This document shows, in pieces, positions 26,077-34,354 of a stretch of DNA of 36,734 bases (the stretch's first letter is position 1; each line of letters begins with the position of its first letter). Location: contig DATKOF010000026.1 in NCBI GenBank assembly GCA_035524795.1, forward strand, positions 1 to 36,734, in the 5' to 3' direction. Under the pieces are notes generated by a model. The model had not been told where the DNA came from. It saw only the letters and a list, made by a program, of their open reading frames with translations, and made no database searches. The position numbers were made by a program, and so were the translations under genes. The DNA comes from DATKOF01 sp035524795 (GTDB lineage Bacteria; Pseudomonadota; Gammaproteobacteria; Burkholderiales; SG8-41).

Positions 26077-26105
26077 AAAGTTTTTCTCTCCTAATTCCAA
26101 TAATG

Positions 26106-26122
26106 TCCGCCGTAACGGCGGA
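26106..26122. repeat. Short perfect hairpin upstream of the YccA gene
   Basis: TCCGCCG (26106-26112) pairs with CGGCGGA (26116-26122) over a 3-base loop. It would lie in the 5' leader of the YccA-type gene (minus strand), or serve as an operator or a terminator-like stem. No function is assigned. Confidence 0.4.
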
Positions 26123-26204
26123 TTTGATGGCGAATAGACTACCCGATACTTATCCGGGTTTCAACGACAGAAATCCTCACGAAATCATGTCGCCGGTTGA
26201 ATGC

Positions 26205-26210
26205 TATTAT
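26205..26210 (+). promoter_or_regulatory. -10 box candidate for tRNA-Ser(TGA)
   Basis: TATTAT matches the -10 consensus at 5 of 6 positions and sits 20 bases before the mature tRNA. The -35 region about 17 bases upstream is weak. Confidence 0.35.
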
Positions 26211-26229
26211 GCCGGATGAGCATCCCTGC

Positions 26230-26317
<88 letters not shown>

Positions 26318-26324
26318 CTGAATT

Positions 26325-26663
26325 TCAACGGCGGGATTTTTTGTGTGACAGGCTACGCACCTCTTGCCGCAAACGTTGATAAAGGGAGGGATTGGTCACA
26401 CGCAGGCGTGCTGCGATGGCAAACTGCTCACCTTTTGCCCGTCCGGGGTCGATGCCTTCGACGTGCACCAGCCTCAGCAATTCACGCACCGGTCTGGGCA
26501 TCGCACGCCCCGTTTCGTAACGCGAACCGCCACTCTGGGTGACCCCTATCTTCGCCCAGAATTCCTGTTGATTCATCCCGGCCCGATGCCGGATATCACG
26601 CAATTTAAATTGTTTTTTCCCGCTCACCTGCCGCCACCCCGCTGGTTGTATCAACTTACTCAA
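26325..26663 (-). CDS. Small XRE-type helix-turn-helix protein
   Basis: This protein of up to 112 residues has an XRE-like DNA-binding domain. The HTH runs from RDIRHRAGMNQQEFWAKIGVTQSGGSRYETGRAMPRPVRELLRLVH at about residues 23-68. A basic C-terminal tail (RLRQEVRSLSHKKSRR) follows. The frame opens with TTG at 26663, and a GTG 12 codons in (VSGKKQFKLRD) is an equally good start. It sits between tRNA-Ser and lysC and converges with the tRNA. No toxin gene is adjacent. A transcriptional regulator is likely, and its target is unknown. Confidence 0.65.
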   Translation of the reverse strand: MSKLIQPAGWRQVSGKKQFKLRDIRHRAGMNQQEFWAKIGVTQSGGSRYETGRAMPRPVRELLRLVHVEGIDPGRAKGEQFAIAARLRVTNPSLYQRLRQEVRSLSHKKSRR

Positions 26664-26772
26664 TTGACATAAAAATCCCGGTTTGGTTTCAAGAAAGAAG
26701 CGATTTTTACATTCGTGTTATTTCCGGGAATGCGATAAAATTCAAGGCTTTTGGGATTTTACCGCACCGCAA

Positions 26773-27999
26773 ATGGCTTTGATAGTCCAGAAATACGGCG
26801 GCACCTCGGTAGGCAGCATCGAGCGCATCAAAAACGTAGCGCGACGCATTGCACGCTGGCATCGCGCCGGACATCAACTGGTGGTGGTGGCGTCTGCGAT
26901 GAGCGGCGAAACCAATCGCCTGATCGCGCTGGCAAAGGAGATCCAGACGCATCCCGCGCCGCGCGAGCTCGATGTCATGGTCTCGACCGGCGAGCAGGTG
27001 TCGATCGCATTATTGGCGATGGCGTTGATGGAGCTCGGGCTCAAGGCGAAAAGCTACACCGGCGGGCAGGTCAGGATTTTGACCGACAATGCGTTCACCA
27101 AGGCACGCATCACCCGCATCGACGAAAACAACATGCGGCGCGACCTTGCCGATGGCTATATCGTCATCGTGGCCGGATTTCAGGGCGTGGACAACGCCGG
27201 CAATATCACGACGCTCGGCCGCGGTGGCTCGGACACGACCGGTGTCGCGCTTGCCGCCGCGCTGAAAGCGGATGAATGCCAGATTTATACTGATGTCGAC
27301 GGTGTCTACACTACCGATCCGCGCATCGTGCCGGAGGCGCGGCGGTTGAGGACCATCACTTTCGAGGAAATGCTCGAAATGGCGAGCCTCGGCTCGAAGG
27401 TGCTCCAGATACGTTCGGTAGAATTCGCCGGCAAGTACAAAGTCAAGCTGCGCGTCCTCTCAAGTTTTGAGGAGGAAGGCGATGGCACGTTGATCACATT
27501 TGAGGAAGATAAAACCATGGAGCAAGCGGCCATTTCCGGCATCGCGTTCAACCGTGACGAGGCGAAGATCACGATCCTGGGTGTGCCGGATCGTCCCGGC
27601 ATCGCCTATCAGATCCTGGGGCCGGTGGGGGATGCCAACATCGATGTCGACATGATCGTGCAGAACGTCGGCCATGACGGGATGACGGATTTTTCGTTCA
27701 CGGTACATCGCAATGATTATCACAAAGCGCTGCAGGTGCTGAAACCGGTCAAGGAGCATATCAAGGCGCGCGAAATCATCGGCGGCGACAATATCGCCAA
27801 GGTATCGGTGGTGGGGGTCGGGATGCGATCGCATGCCGGGATCGCGAGCACCGCCTTCCGCTCGCTTGCGGAAGAGGGGATCAATATCCAGATGATTTCA
27901 ACTTCGGAAATCAAGATTTCAATCGTGATCGACGAAAAATACGTGGAGCTGGCCGTGCGCGTTCTGCACAAGGTATTCGGGCTGGATCAAAATGCCTGA
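26773..27999 (+). CDS. lysC: Aspartate kinase
   Basis: This 408-residue aspartokinase is the entry to lysine, threonine, methionine and diaminopimelate synthesis. The N-terminus is ALIVQKYGGTSVGSIERI. Kinase motifs include GFQGVDNAGNITTLGRGGSDTT and TDVDGVYTTDPRIVPEARRL. Two C-terminal ACT domains (ITILGVPDRPGIAYQILGPV and VSVVGVGMRSHAGIASTAFRSL) suggest feedback by lysine and/or threonine. Upstream in-frame codons from 26683 give no family match, so ATG 26773 is chosen. A TAAAAT box lies about 40 bases upstream with a poor -35. Confidence 0.96.
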   Translation: MALIVQKYGGTSVGSIERIKNVARRIARWHRAGHQLVVVASAMSGETNRLIALAKEIQTHPAPRELDVMVSTGEQVSIALLAMALMELGLKAKSYTGGQVRILTDNAFTKARITRIDENNMRRDLADGYIVIVAGFQGVDNAGNITTLGRGGSDTTGVALAAALKADECQIYTDVDGVYTTDPRIVPEARRLRTITFEEMLEMASLGSKVLQIRSVEFAGKYKVKLRVLSSFEEEGDGTLITFEEDKTMEQAAISGIAFNRDEAKITILGVPDRPGIAYQILGPVGDANIDVDMIVQNVGHDGMTDFSFTVHRNDYHKALQVLKPVKEHIKAREIIGGDNIAKVSVVGVGMRSHAGIASTAFRSLAEEGINIQMISTSEIKISIVIDEKYVELAVRVLHKVFGLDQNA

Positions 28000-28103
28000 C
28001 GTCAGGGCAAAACGCGCATCCCGTGCTATATTGGTCATAAAAACGGGTGACGTATAACAGTAAAGACTGCTGTTGATGGTTTTAATGTGATCTGGCGGAA
28101 ACC

Positions 28104-28196
28104 GGAGAGATGGCCGAGTGGTCGAAGGCGCGCCCCTGCTAAGGGCGTATAGGTTCAAAAAGCCTATCGAGGGTTCGAATCCCTCTCTCTCCGCCA
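28104..28196 (+). tRNA. tRNA-Ser (anticodon GCT)
   Basis: This 93-nt class II tRNA has CCA encoded. The acceptor is GGAGAGA/TCTCTCC and the anticodon GCT is at 28138-28140 in a CGCCC-CTGCTAA-GGGCG stem-loop. It has a long variable arm and the T-arm GAGGGTTCGAATCCCTC. It reads AGC and AGU. Confidence 0.97.
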
Positions 28197-28239
28197 CGTA
28201 TCAGAACCAGGATTTGATACAATTATCCGTTATTTCCGG

Positions 28240-28316
28240 GCGCCCGTAGCTCAGTTGGATAGAGTACCTGGCTACGAACCAGGGGGTCGTGGGTTCAAAT
28301 CCTGCCGGGCGCGCCA
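28240..28316 (+). tRNA. tRNA-Arg (anticodon ACG)
   Basis: This 77-nt tRNA has CCA encoded. The acceptor is GCGCCCG/CGGGCGC with G discriminator. The anticodon ACG at 28274-28276 is in CCTGG-CTACGAA-CCAGG, and the T-arm is GGGTTCAAATCC. A34 is presumably edited to inosine by TadA to read CGN codons. It follows tRNA-Ser(GCT) by 43 bases and may share its transcript. Confidence 0.97.
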
Positions 28317-28440
28317 TCTAAAACATCCAACTTGCTGATTGGCATCCCGCGCTGTTTTCCCGGGGCGCTTCTCTTTTATTTCTTATTTCCTGAATCGCAA
28401 TGCGTGTAAGTGATTTGGTCTGGTGACGACCGCCGGCGAA

Positions 28441-28881
28441 TTATTCCCCGACTTTGTGCAGGGGGCCAAAGCAGGTTCCTGCTGCCGGTTGATAGCACAT
28501 CCTCATTTCTGTTCCTGTCAGAAATTCAAGATATACGGTGTTTGTGCGTCCCGTATCGTCTGCTACAGAGTTGACGCAGTCCTTGCCGCCGTAATCCTTG
28601 ATCACATGGATAGTCAGTCTGTAACGACCGCCGGCGTTTGATGGGTCCGTCAGTAAATATTGATTGTCGGTTTTTTCCTTGTCACTGGTTGTGCTCAGGG
28701 AGCCGTCACTGCGGAAGATCAGCGTTTCAGTGCAATGGTTGGCAGGGCGCGTCCACGCCCAGGTCCCGACAAGCTTGTCGCTGGCGGAGCCGGCTGCAAT
28801 CGCGCCGCAGTTCCCGAGCAAAAGCAACAAATACACTAAGTGCCGCATCTTCCGGAAATAATGGTTGGCTGAATAGTTCAT
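28441..28881 (-). CDS. Exported small protein of unknown function, lipocalin-like start
   Basis: This protein of up to 146 residues has a signal-peptide-like segment (MRHLVYLLLLLGNCGAIAAGSA) at residues 12-33. The true start is probably the ATG of Met12, with the first 11 residues being read-through. The mature part opens DKLVGTWAW and is mostly predicted beta strands, with four cysteines (NHC, KDC, RMC, GTC) that could pair as disulfides in the periplasm. The LVGTW start resembles lipocalin-like domains, but no family is certain. It is followed by the tRNA-Arg gene on the other strand. Base composition is less GC-rich than in the block to the left. Confidence 0.6.
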   Translation of the reverse strand: MNYSANHYFRKMRHLVYLLLLLGNCGAIAAGSASDKLVGTWAWTRPANHCTETLIFRSDGSLSTTSDKEKTDNQYLLTDPSNAGGRYRLTIHVIKDYGGKDCVNSVADDTGRTNTVYLEFLTGTEMRMCYQPAAGTCFGPLHKVGE

Positions 28882-28991
28882 GATCTGGAAATCCGAATTT
28901 AAAGATTATGTGTGACGAGTATCAATTTCTGTCTTCCGGGCGCCGTTGACCAGATGAAATCCATTATCAGGGTAACGCAATTTGGGGACCG

Positions 28992-30215
28992 TCATTTTCT
29001 GAAATTGGCGATAAATAAATGCGCGGCGTCAGCGAATTTTATGTATCCGGCAATTGTTGAACCGTCGGCGGAAATCAAATTGGCATTCGCCGATTGTCCG
29101 CCGAGAACGCCCAGGTCTTTTACACCCCCTGATTCGGTCCATCGATATGCATGAGCGCTGTTATCGGCGAATTTGATGCTTCCAGTCATGGTTGCGCCAT
29201 CAGAGGAAACCCCTGCTACTATCGACGACATTCCCCCCAAAGTGCCGAGATCTTCGACGCCTGACGGCTGCGACCAGCGAAAAGCGTGGAAAGAGTGATC
29301 GGGGTACAAAATCGCCCCTGCGATTATTCTGCCATCGGCCGAAATGGCCCTGACAGAAACCGACTGGCCACCGAAGGCGCCGAGATCCTGCAAGCCGGAT
29401 TTTTCTGTCCAGCGAAAGGCATGTGCGCTATCGTCCGAAAGCATCACGCTTCCTGCGATAACCGATCCTGTGGCTGATATCACGATCTCCCTGATTGACG
29501 CAGCCTTGTCAGGGAAATTGCCGATATCTTCCACTTTGCCAGTAGATGTCCAGCGAAAGGCATGTTGACTTCCATCGGGGAGGACTACGCTGCCTATCAC
29601 TACTGATCCGTCGGCAGAGACGGAGGTGGCCCAGGCCGACTTGCCGCTCATCGTGCCAAGATCCTGAGCGCCACCAGACTGTGTCCAGCGAAAGGCATGA
29701 AGAGAGCTGTCAGGAAACGATATGGCGCCTACCAGTACGGAGCCGTCGGCGGACATCCCGTATGCCCGGGCCGACTGACCGCCAAAAGTTCCCAGGTCCT
29801 GAACGTCGCCTGACGCCGTCCAACGATAGACGTGTGCGGTGTTGTCTGAAGACAGGATGCTCCCGGCCATTACCGAGCCATCATTGGACAGAAGTTTTGC
29901 CCATGCCCATTTGCCGCCGAATGCTCCCAGATCTTGTGCTCCACCGGTTGGGGTCCAGCGCAGGGCGTGTTGAATGCCACCTTTAAAGGTAACGGTTCCA
30001 GCGATTACTTTGCCATCGACGGAAATGGCATTAGCCAGGGCTGCCTTGCCGCCCAGACTACCCAAGTCAGTCAACGTCGGGAATGCGGTTGGCGCATTGT
30101 TAGTGTGTGCAGCATCGATACCCGTATCGGCAGGTAACGAATCGCATGCAAACATGATCGCGATTGCAAATACCAAAGATGCAAAGCGGCAATGACACAT
30201 AGAAACCCTGAACAT
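28992..30215 (-). CDS. HAF-repeat extracytoplasmic protein, eight tandem repeats
   Basis: This protein of up to 407 residues has an N-terminal hydrophobic segment (FASLVFAIAIMFACDSLPADT), which looks like a signal peptide with a possible but poor lipobox (MFAC). Eight repeats of about 45 residues follow, each close to DLGTFGGQSARA-ISADGSVIAGS-FPD-HAFRWT-GG. This is the HAF-repeat pattern that predicts a repetitive beta structure on the outside of the membrane. The last repeat is partial and ends FIANFRK. The DNA also repeats, with CCAGCGAAAGGCATG (plus strand) recurring at several places from about 29411 to 29700. The start at 30215 is uncertain: ATG of Met6 (30200) has AGGG about 5 bases upstream. 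Function is unknown. Confidence 0.8.
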   Translation of the reverse strand: MFRVSMCHCRFASLVFAIAIMFACDSLPADTGIDAAHTNNAPTAFPTLTDLGSLGGKAALANAISVDGKVIAGTVTFKGGIQHALRWTPTGGAQDLGAFGGKWAWAKLLSNDGSVMAGSILSSDNTAHVYRWTASGDVQDLGTFGGQSARAYGMSADGSVLVGAISFPDSSLHAFRWTQSGGAQDLGTMSGKSAWATSVSADGSVVIGSVVLPDGSQHAFRWTSTGKVEDIGNFPDKAASIREIVISATGSVIAGSVMLSDDSAHAFRWTEKSGLQDLGAFGGQSVSVRAISADGRIIAGAILYPDHSFHAFRWSQPSGVEDLGTLGGMSSIVAGVSSDGATMTGSIKFADNSAHAYRWTESGGVKDLGVLGGQSANANLISADGSTIAGYIKFADAAHLFIANFRK

Positions 30216-30313
30216 GGTTGATATTTAAGTTATGGGAAAAATCATCCGGCACGCCAGCAAGCCACGCTCAGCACGGCATTTATAACGACAAAATTATCAG
30301 CGGCTTGTAGGGC

Positions 30314-30343
30314 TTGATATCCTGCTAAAATTAACAAAATAGT
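30314..30343 (+). promoter_or_regulatory. Weak promoter candidate for the ccmF operon
   Basis: TTGATA (30314-30319, 5 of 6 to the -35 consensus) is followed after 18 bases by AATAGT (30338-30343, 4 of 6). The gap from the HAF gene to ccmF is 186 bases, AT-rich, and this is the best pair I can find there on the plus strand. Confidence 0.28.
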
Positions 30344-30401
30344 GCAATTATGAAGCATTTCCAGCTATCATTTAAAGCTTCGCTCTGACGGGGTTTCGGC
30401 T

Positions 30402-32453
30402 ATGGTTCCAGAACTTGGGCATTTCGCATTGATATTGGCGCTGCTGCTGGCGTTGGTGCAGGGGATTTTCCCGCTGGTCGGCGCGGCGCGCGGAATGCCG
30501 GGGTTGGTGGCGATTGCACGGCCGGTTGCGCAGGGGCAATTCGTTTTTGTCGCTATCGCGTTTGGTTGCCTTGCCTATTCCTTCCTCAATAATGATTTCT
30601 CGGTTGCCTATGTCGCCGAAAACTCGAATTCAGCCCTGCCGTGGTATTACCGCTTCACGGCGGTATGGGGCGGCCATGAAGGTTCGTTGCTGCTGTGGGT
30701 GATGATACTGAATATATGGATGGTTGCGGTGACGGTGTTCAGCCGCAGGTTGCCCGAAACGATCATCGCGCGCGTGCTCGGCGTGATGGGGTTGATCAGT
30801 ATCGGTTTTCTGCTGTTCATGCTGCTGACTTCCGATCCTTTCGATCGGCTGAGCCCGGTTCCGCCCAACGGCCGTGACCTGAATCCGCTGCTGCAGGATC
30901 CCGGCATGACCAGCCATCCGCCGATGCTTTACATGGGCTATGTCGGATTCTCGGTAGCGTTTGCGTTCTCGATCGCAGCGCTGCTGTCGGGGCGGCTGGA
31001 CGCTGCATGGGCACGCTGGACCCGGCCATGGACCACGGTCGCCTGGACGTTTCTGACGATCGGCATCATGCTCGGCAGCGGCTGGGCCTATTACGTGCTC
31101 GGCTGGGGCGGTTGGTGGTTCTGGGATTCGGTCGAGAACGCTTCCTTCATGCCGTGGCTGGTCGGCACCGCGTTGATGCATTCGCTGGCGGTGACCGAAA
31201 AACGCGGCGCCTTCAAGAGCTGGACCGTGCTGCTGGCCATTTTCGCGTTCTCGCTGTCCTTGCTCGGGACCTTTCTGGTGCGCTCGGGGGTGCTGACATC
31301 GGTGCATGCGTTTGCGACTGATCCCAAACGCGGTCTGTTCATTCTGATATTCCTGGCGATTGTGATCGGATCTTCGCTCGCATTGTTTGCCTGGCGCGCG
31401 CCCAAAGTAGGCATGGGCGGCAGTTTCAAGCTGGTGTCGCGCGAAGCGATGCTGCTTGCCAACAACGTGCTGCTGGTGGTGGCGGCTGCGACGGTTTTGC
31501 TCGGCACGCTTTATCCCCTGGTTCTTGACGCGCTTAACCTCGGTAAAATCTCGGTGGGGCCGCCGTATTTCAACAGTGTATTCGTGCCGCTGATGGCGCC
31601 CGCGATATTCCTGATGGGCGTCGGTCCTCTGGCGCGCTGGAAAGAAGCCAGGCTTCCCGATCTTAAAGTGCGGTTGAAATGGGCGTTCGGGGTCAGCATA
31701 GTCATCGCGCTGATTTTGCCGTTTGTGGCCGGCGAATGGACGCCGCTGATCGCGCTGGGATTTCTGCTGGCGGCGTGGATAGTGTCGACGACCGTGGTCA
31801 ACCTGTACCACCGTTTGCGCCAGTTCGACGGATCGCTGATTTCCAGGCTTGCGCGCCAGCCGCGTTCCTACTACGGGATGCTGTTCGCGCATTTCGGCGT
31901 TGCGGTATTCATCATCGGCGTCACCATGGTCAAAAGCTTCGAATCCGAGAAAGACGTCAAAATGGCCGTTGGCGATGTCGCGACCATCGGCGGCTATGCA
32001 TTCCGTTATGACGGGGTCACCGAGGTTCAGGGACCGAATTATCAGGCGCTGCGCGGCACGCTTACCGTATCCAGAAATGGCGAGACGGTGGCGGTCATGC
32101 ATCCGGAGAAACGGGCCTATACGGCGCGCGACGACAGCCCCACCACGGAAGCCGCGATCAAGGGCGGCATCACGCGCGATCTGTATGTGGCAATGGGCGA
32201 TCCGATCGATACGTCCAACATCATGGGCGCATGGGCGATCCGTATCCACATCAAACCGTTCGTGCGCTGGATCTGGGCCGGCTGCATCATCATGGCGATC
32301 GGCGGACTGCTGGCAATATTCGATCGGCGTTACCGGCTGCCGCTGCGCGTATCCGAAGGCACGCGTGAAACGGCCGGGATCCGCGCCACCGCACCACCTG
32401 CGGCGGCAGGTGATACAGCGCCGACGGCTTCTCTCAGAACCCGCAACCCATGA
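30402..32453 (+). CDS. ccmF: Cytochrome c maturation protein CcmF
   Basis: This 683-residue polytopic inner-membrane protein is the core of the system I heme lyase, which attaches heme to apocytochrome c together with CcmH and CcmI. The WWD domain is GWGGWWFWDSVENASFMPWL at about 234-253. Conserved histidines are seen at H172 (SHPPMLYMGY), H260 (ALMHS), H302 (SVHAF) and one in LFAHFGVAVFIIG. The length is near the usual 650-670. It starts with ATG 30402. There is no ccmE or ccmABCD upstream: the left neighbour is the divergent HAF gene. The stop overlaps ccmH as ATGA. Confidence 0.97.
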   Translation: MVPELGHFALILALLLALVQGIFPLVGAARGMPGLVAIARPVAQGQFVFVAIAFGCLAYSFLNNDFSVAYVAENSNSALPWYYRFTAVWGGHEGSLLLWVMILNIWMVAVTVFSRRLPETIIARVLGVMGLISIGFLLFMLLTSDPFDRLSPVPPNGRDLNPLLQDPGMTSHPPMLYMGYVGFSVAFAFSIAALLSGRLDAAWARWTRPWTTVAWTFLTIGIMLGSGWAYYVLGWGGWWFWDSVENASFMPWLVGTALMHSLAVTEKRGAFKSWTVLLAIFAFSLSLLGTFLVRSGVLTSVHAFATDPKRGLFILIFLAIVIGSSLALFAWRAPKVGMGGSFKLVSREAMLLANNVLLVVAAATVLLGTLYPLVLDALNLGKISVGPPYFNSVFVPLMAPAIFLMGVGPLARWKEARLPDLKVRLKWAFGVSIVIALILPFVAGEWTPLIALGFLLAAWIVSTTVVNLYHRLRQFDGSLISRLARQPRSYYGMLFAHFGVAVFIIGVTMVKSFESEKDVKMAVGDVATIGGYAFRYDGVTEVQGPNYQALRGTLTVSRNGETVAVMHPEKRAYTARDDSPTTEAAIKGGITRDLYVAMGDPIDTSNIMGAWAIRIHIKPFVRWIWAGCIIMAIGGLLAIFDRRYRLPLRVSEGTRETAGIRATAPPAAAGDTAPTASLRTRNP

Positions 32454-32911
32454 CAAGTCGGTGGTTGATTGCGGCCGCGCTATTCCTGTCCGCGGCATCG
32501 GGCATCGTTTCGGGCAAAGAAGCGGCGCCGCTGGCCGATGATCCGGAGCTGGAAGCGCGCACGACGCAGGTCGCATCCGAACTGCGGTGTCTCGTCTGCC
32601 AGAACCAGACCATTGCCGACTCGCAGGCGGGCCTCGCGATAGACCTGAAAAATCAGATTCGCGAGCAATTGCGGCAGGGTGCGACCGAGGCCCAGATCAA
32701 GCAGTACATGGTGCAGCGCTATGGAGATTTCGTGCTTTATAATCCGCCGGTCAAAACGACGACGTGGCTGCTATGGTTCGGACCGTTCCTGTTGATGGTG
32801 CTGGGAATCGCCGCGCTCATTTATACATTGCTCAAACGCAATCGAGGCGCCCGTTCCGTCGGCGGGAATGAGACAAACACAAATTCCGTATCTTCACGAC
32901 CTGAATCATAA
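32450..32911 (+). CDS. ccmH: Cytochrome c maturation protein CcmH
   Basis: This 153-residue thiol protein acts in the apocytochrome handling branch of system I. An N-terminal signal (SRWLIAAALFLSAASGIVSGKEA) is followed by LRCLVCQNQ with C47 and C50, the conserved redox pair. The helical stretch SQAGLAIDLKNQIREQLRQG comes next, and a C-terminal membrane anchor (WLLWFGPFLLMVLGIAALIYTLL) with a cytoplasmic tail ends the protein. It overlaps the ccmF stop by 4 bases, leaving no room for ccmG, which normally lies between them. Confidence 0.95.
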   Translation: MTSRWLIAAALFLSAASGIVSGKEAAPLADDPELEARTTQVASELRCLVCQNQTIADSQAGLAIDLKNQIREQLRQGATEAQIKQYMVQRYGDFVLYNPPVKTTTWLLWFGPFLLMVLGIAALIYTLLKRNRGARSVGGNETNTNSVSSRPES

Positions 32912-32913
32912 CC

Positions 32914-34194
32914 ATGAGTCTTTTCTTTCTTTTTGCGGTGCTGATGCTGGCACTCGCGCTGCTATTCGTTCTTTTACCCTTGCTGAGGGCTGCAAAGGGC
33001 TATCGGGTGTCGGATCATGAGTTGATCGAGGTGGCCTATCGCACCCAATTTCAGGAGCTTGAGGCTGATCTGGCCAGCGGCACGCTCGACGCCGAACAAT
33101 ACGAAGCATCGAAACGGGAGCTCGAGGCGCGCAGGCGGGAAGATCTCGCGCAGGCCGCTACAGTTGCTGCAGCTCCGTCAGGCGACAGAATACTGGCACG
33201 GACTGCGTTGGCGCTCGGGATTTCCATGCCGCTGGCTGCCGCCGGCCTTTATGCATGGCTTGGCCAGCCCGAAGCGATTTTAAACACCGTTGCCGAGGTC
33301 CCCGCTTCCGGTGCTCCTCATGGCGTCAGCAATGAGCAGATCGAGGCAATGGTGCAGAAATTGGCCAACCGCCTCCGGGAAAACCCGAATGATTTACAGG
33401 GCTGGTACATGCTGGCACGTTCGCAGGCCATTCTCGGGCATTTTGAGGAGGCTTTAAAAGCGCTTGACCAGGCACGCAAACTGGCGCCGAACGAGCCGCA
33501 GTTGCTCGCGGATTACGCGGATGTGCTTGCCACTACGAGAGGCGGCAGCCTGGAAGGTGAGCCGGCCCGATTGATTCAAAAGGCGCTGCAGATGAATCCC
33601 AATAACGTGAAGGCGCTCGCTCTTGCCGGCGAGCTGGAATTCCGCAATAAACATTATCAGGCGGCGATCGACTATTGGACCAGGATGAGAAGCGCTCTTC
33701 CTGCGGATGCTCCTCAACAACAGATAACGATGGCGGAGGCCAATATTAACCAGGCGCGTGCGGCGCTCGGCCAGCCGCCGTTGCCGCCTTCCATTCCGGC
33801 GGCTATGCCGCCGACGCGGACAGCGTCCAGTGCTGCTGTTCCTTCGCAGGAGCGCTCGATCTCGGGGGTCGTAACTCTCAGCCCCAAACTGGCCGGCAAG
33901 GTGAAGCCCGGCGACACGCTGTTCATATTTGCGCGCGCCACTAACGGGCCGCCGATGCCCCTCGCTGTTATGAGAGCATCTGCAGGCGATTTGCCCAAGA
34001 CGTTTACACTCGACGATTCGATGTCGATGTCGCCTTCGATCAAGCTTTCGGATTATCAACAAGTCGTGGTCAGCGCGCGTGTTTCGAAATCCGGAACCGC
34101 GATGCCGGAGAAAGGCGATTTAACCACCACCATCGGCCCTGTGACTCCTGGCTCTTCGGGGATCAAACTGGTGATCGATACTGTCGTGCAATAG
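32914..34194 (+). CDS. ccmI: Cytochrome c biogenesis protein CcmI (CycH)
   Basis: This 426-residue protein binds apocytochrome c and holds it for the CcmF/H heme lyase. Two N-terminal membrane helices (residues 4-24 and near 94-112) flank a charged cytoplasmic loop with FQELEADLASGTLDAEQYE, a CcmI mark. TPR-type repeats follow at about 130-250 (DLQGWYMLARSQAILGHFEEALKALDQARKLAPNEPQLLADYADVL). A proline-rich linker leads to a C-terminal beta domain (VVTLSPKLAGKVKPGDTLFIFARA) found in long CcmI forms. It starts 2 bases after ccmH. A terminator-like hairpin lies about 106 bases downstream. Confidence 0.93.
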   Translation: MSLFFLFAVLMLALALLFVLLPLLRAAKGYRVSDHELIEVAYRTQFQELEADLASGTLDAEQYEASKRELEARRREDLAQAATVAAAPSGDRILARTALALGISMPLAAAGLYAWLGQPEAILNTVAEVPASGAPHGVSNEQIEAMVQKLANRLRENPNDLQGWYMLARSQAILGHFEEALKALDQARKLAPNEPQLLADYADVLATTRGGSLEGEPARLIQKALQMNPNNVKALALAGELEFRNKHYQAAIDYWTRMRSALPADAPQQQITMAEANINQARAALGQPPLPPSIPAAMPPTRTASSAAVPSQERSISGVVTLSPKLAGKVKPGDTLFIFARATNGPPMPLAVMRASAGDLPKTFTLDDSMSMSPSIKLSDYQQVVVSARVSKSGTAMPEKGDLTTTIGPVTPGSSGIKLVIDTVVQ

Positions 34195-34300
34195 GTCTGT
34201 TGCTGTAATAATGACTCTTCCGGCCGCGTTTTAATGTGCCGGGGCGTGATCATGGGAGCTTGATCGGCGGGGCACAAACAGTCGTCGATGGTTTCTCTTG

Positions 34301-34326
34301 CGTATCGCAGCAACGATACGTCTTTT
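34301..34326 (+). terminator. Probable terminator after ccmI
   Basis: CGTATCG (34301-34307) pairs with CGATACG (34314-34320) over a 6-base loop, followed by TCTTTT. The stem is short and only half GC, so its strength is doubtful. Its place between ccmI and the next gene fits a terminator. Confidence 0.45.
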
Positions 34327-34354
34327 CGAGACCCGGTGAAAAAATCTGAGCGTA

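Noticed and set aside
25159..26094. 311-residue plus-strand frame opposite the BI-1/YccA gene
   Set aside because: It is Gln/Asp/His-rich, starts inside rlmD, crosses the strong terminator, and is antisense to a clear membrane protein.
27919..28197. Minus-strand frame beginning MAEREGFEPSIG
   Set aside because: It is the antisense of tRNA-Ser(GCT). This string is a well-known false protein start produced by translating serine tRNA genes.
28340..28385. Possible terminator after tRNA-Arg
   Set aside because: The GC-rich part before the T-rich stretch only gives a 4-bp stem, too weak to call.
30630..32576. 648-residue minus-strand frame opposite ccmF
   Set aside because: It is an antisense shadow of ccmF with an Arg/His/Gln-rich composition and no recognisable motif.
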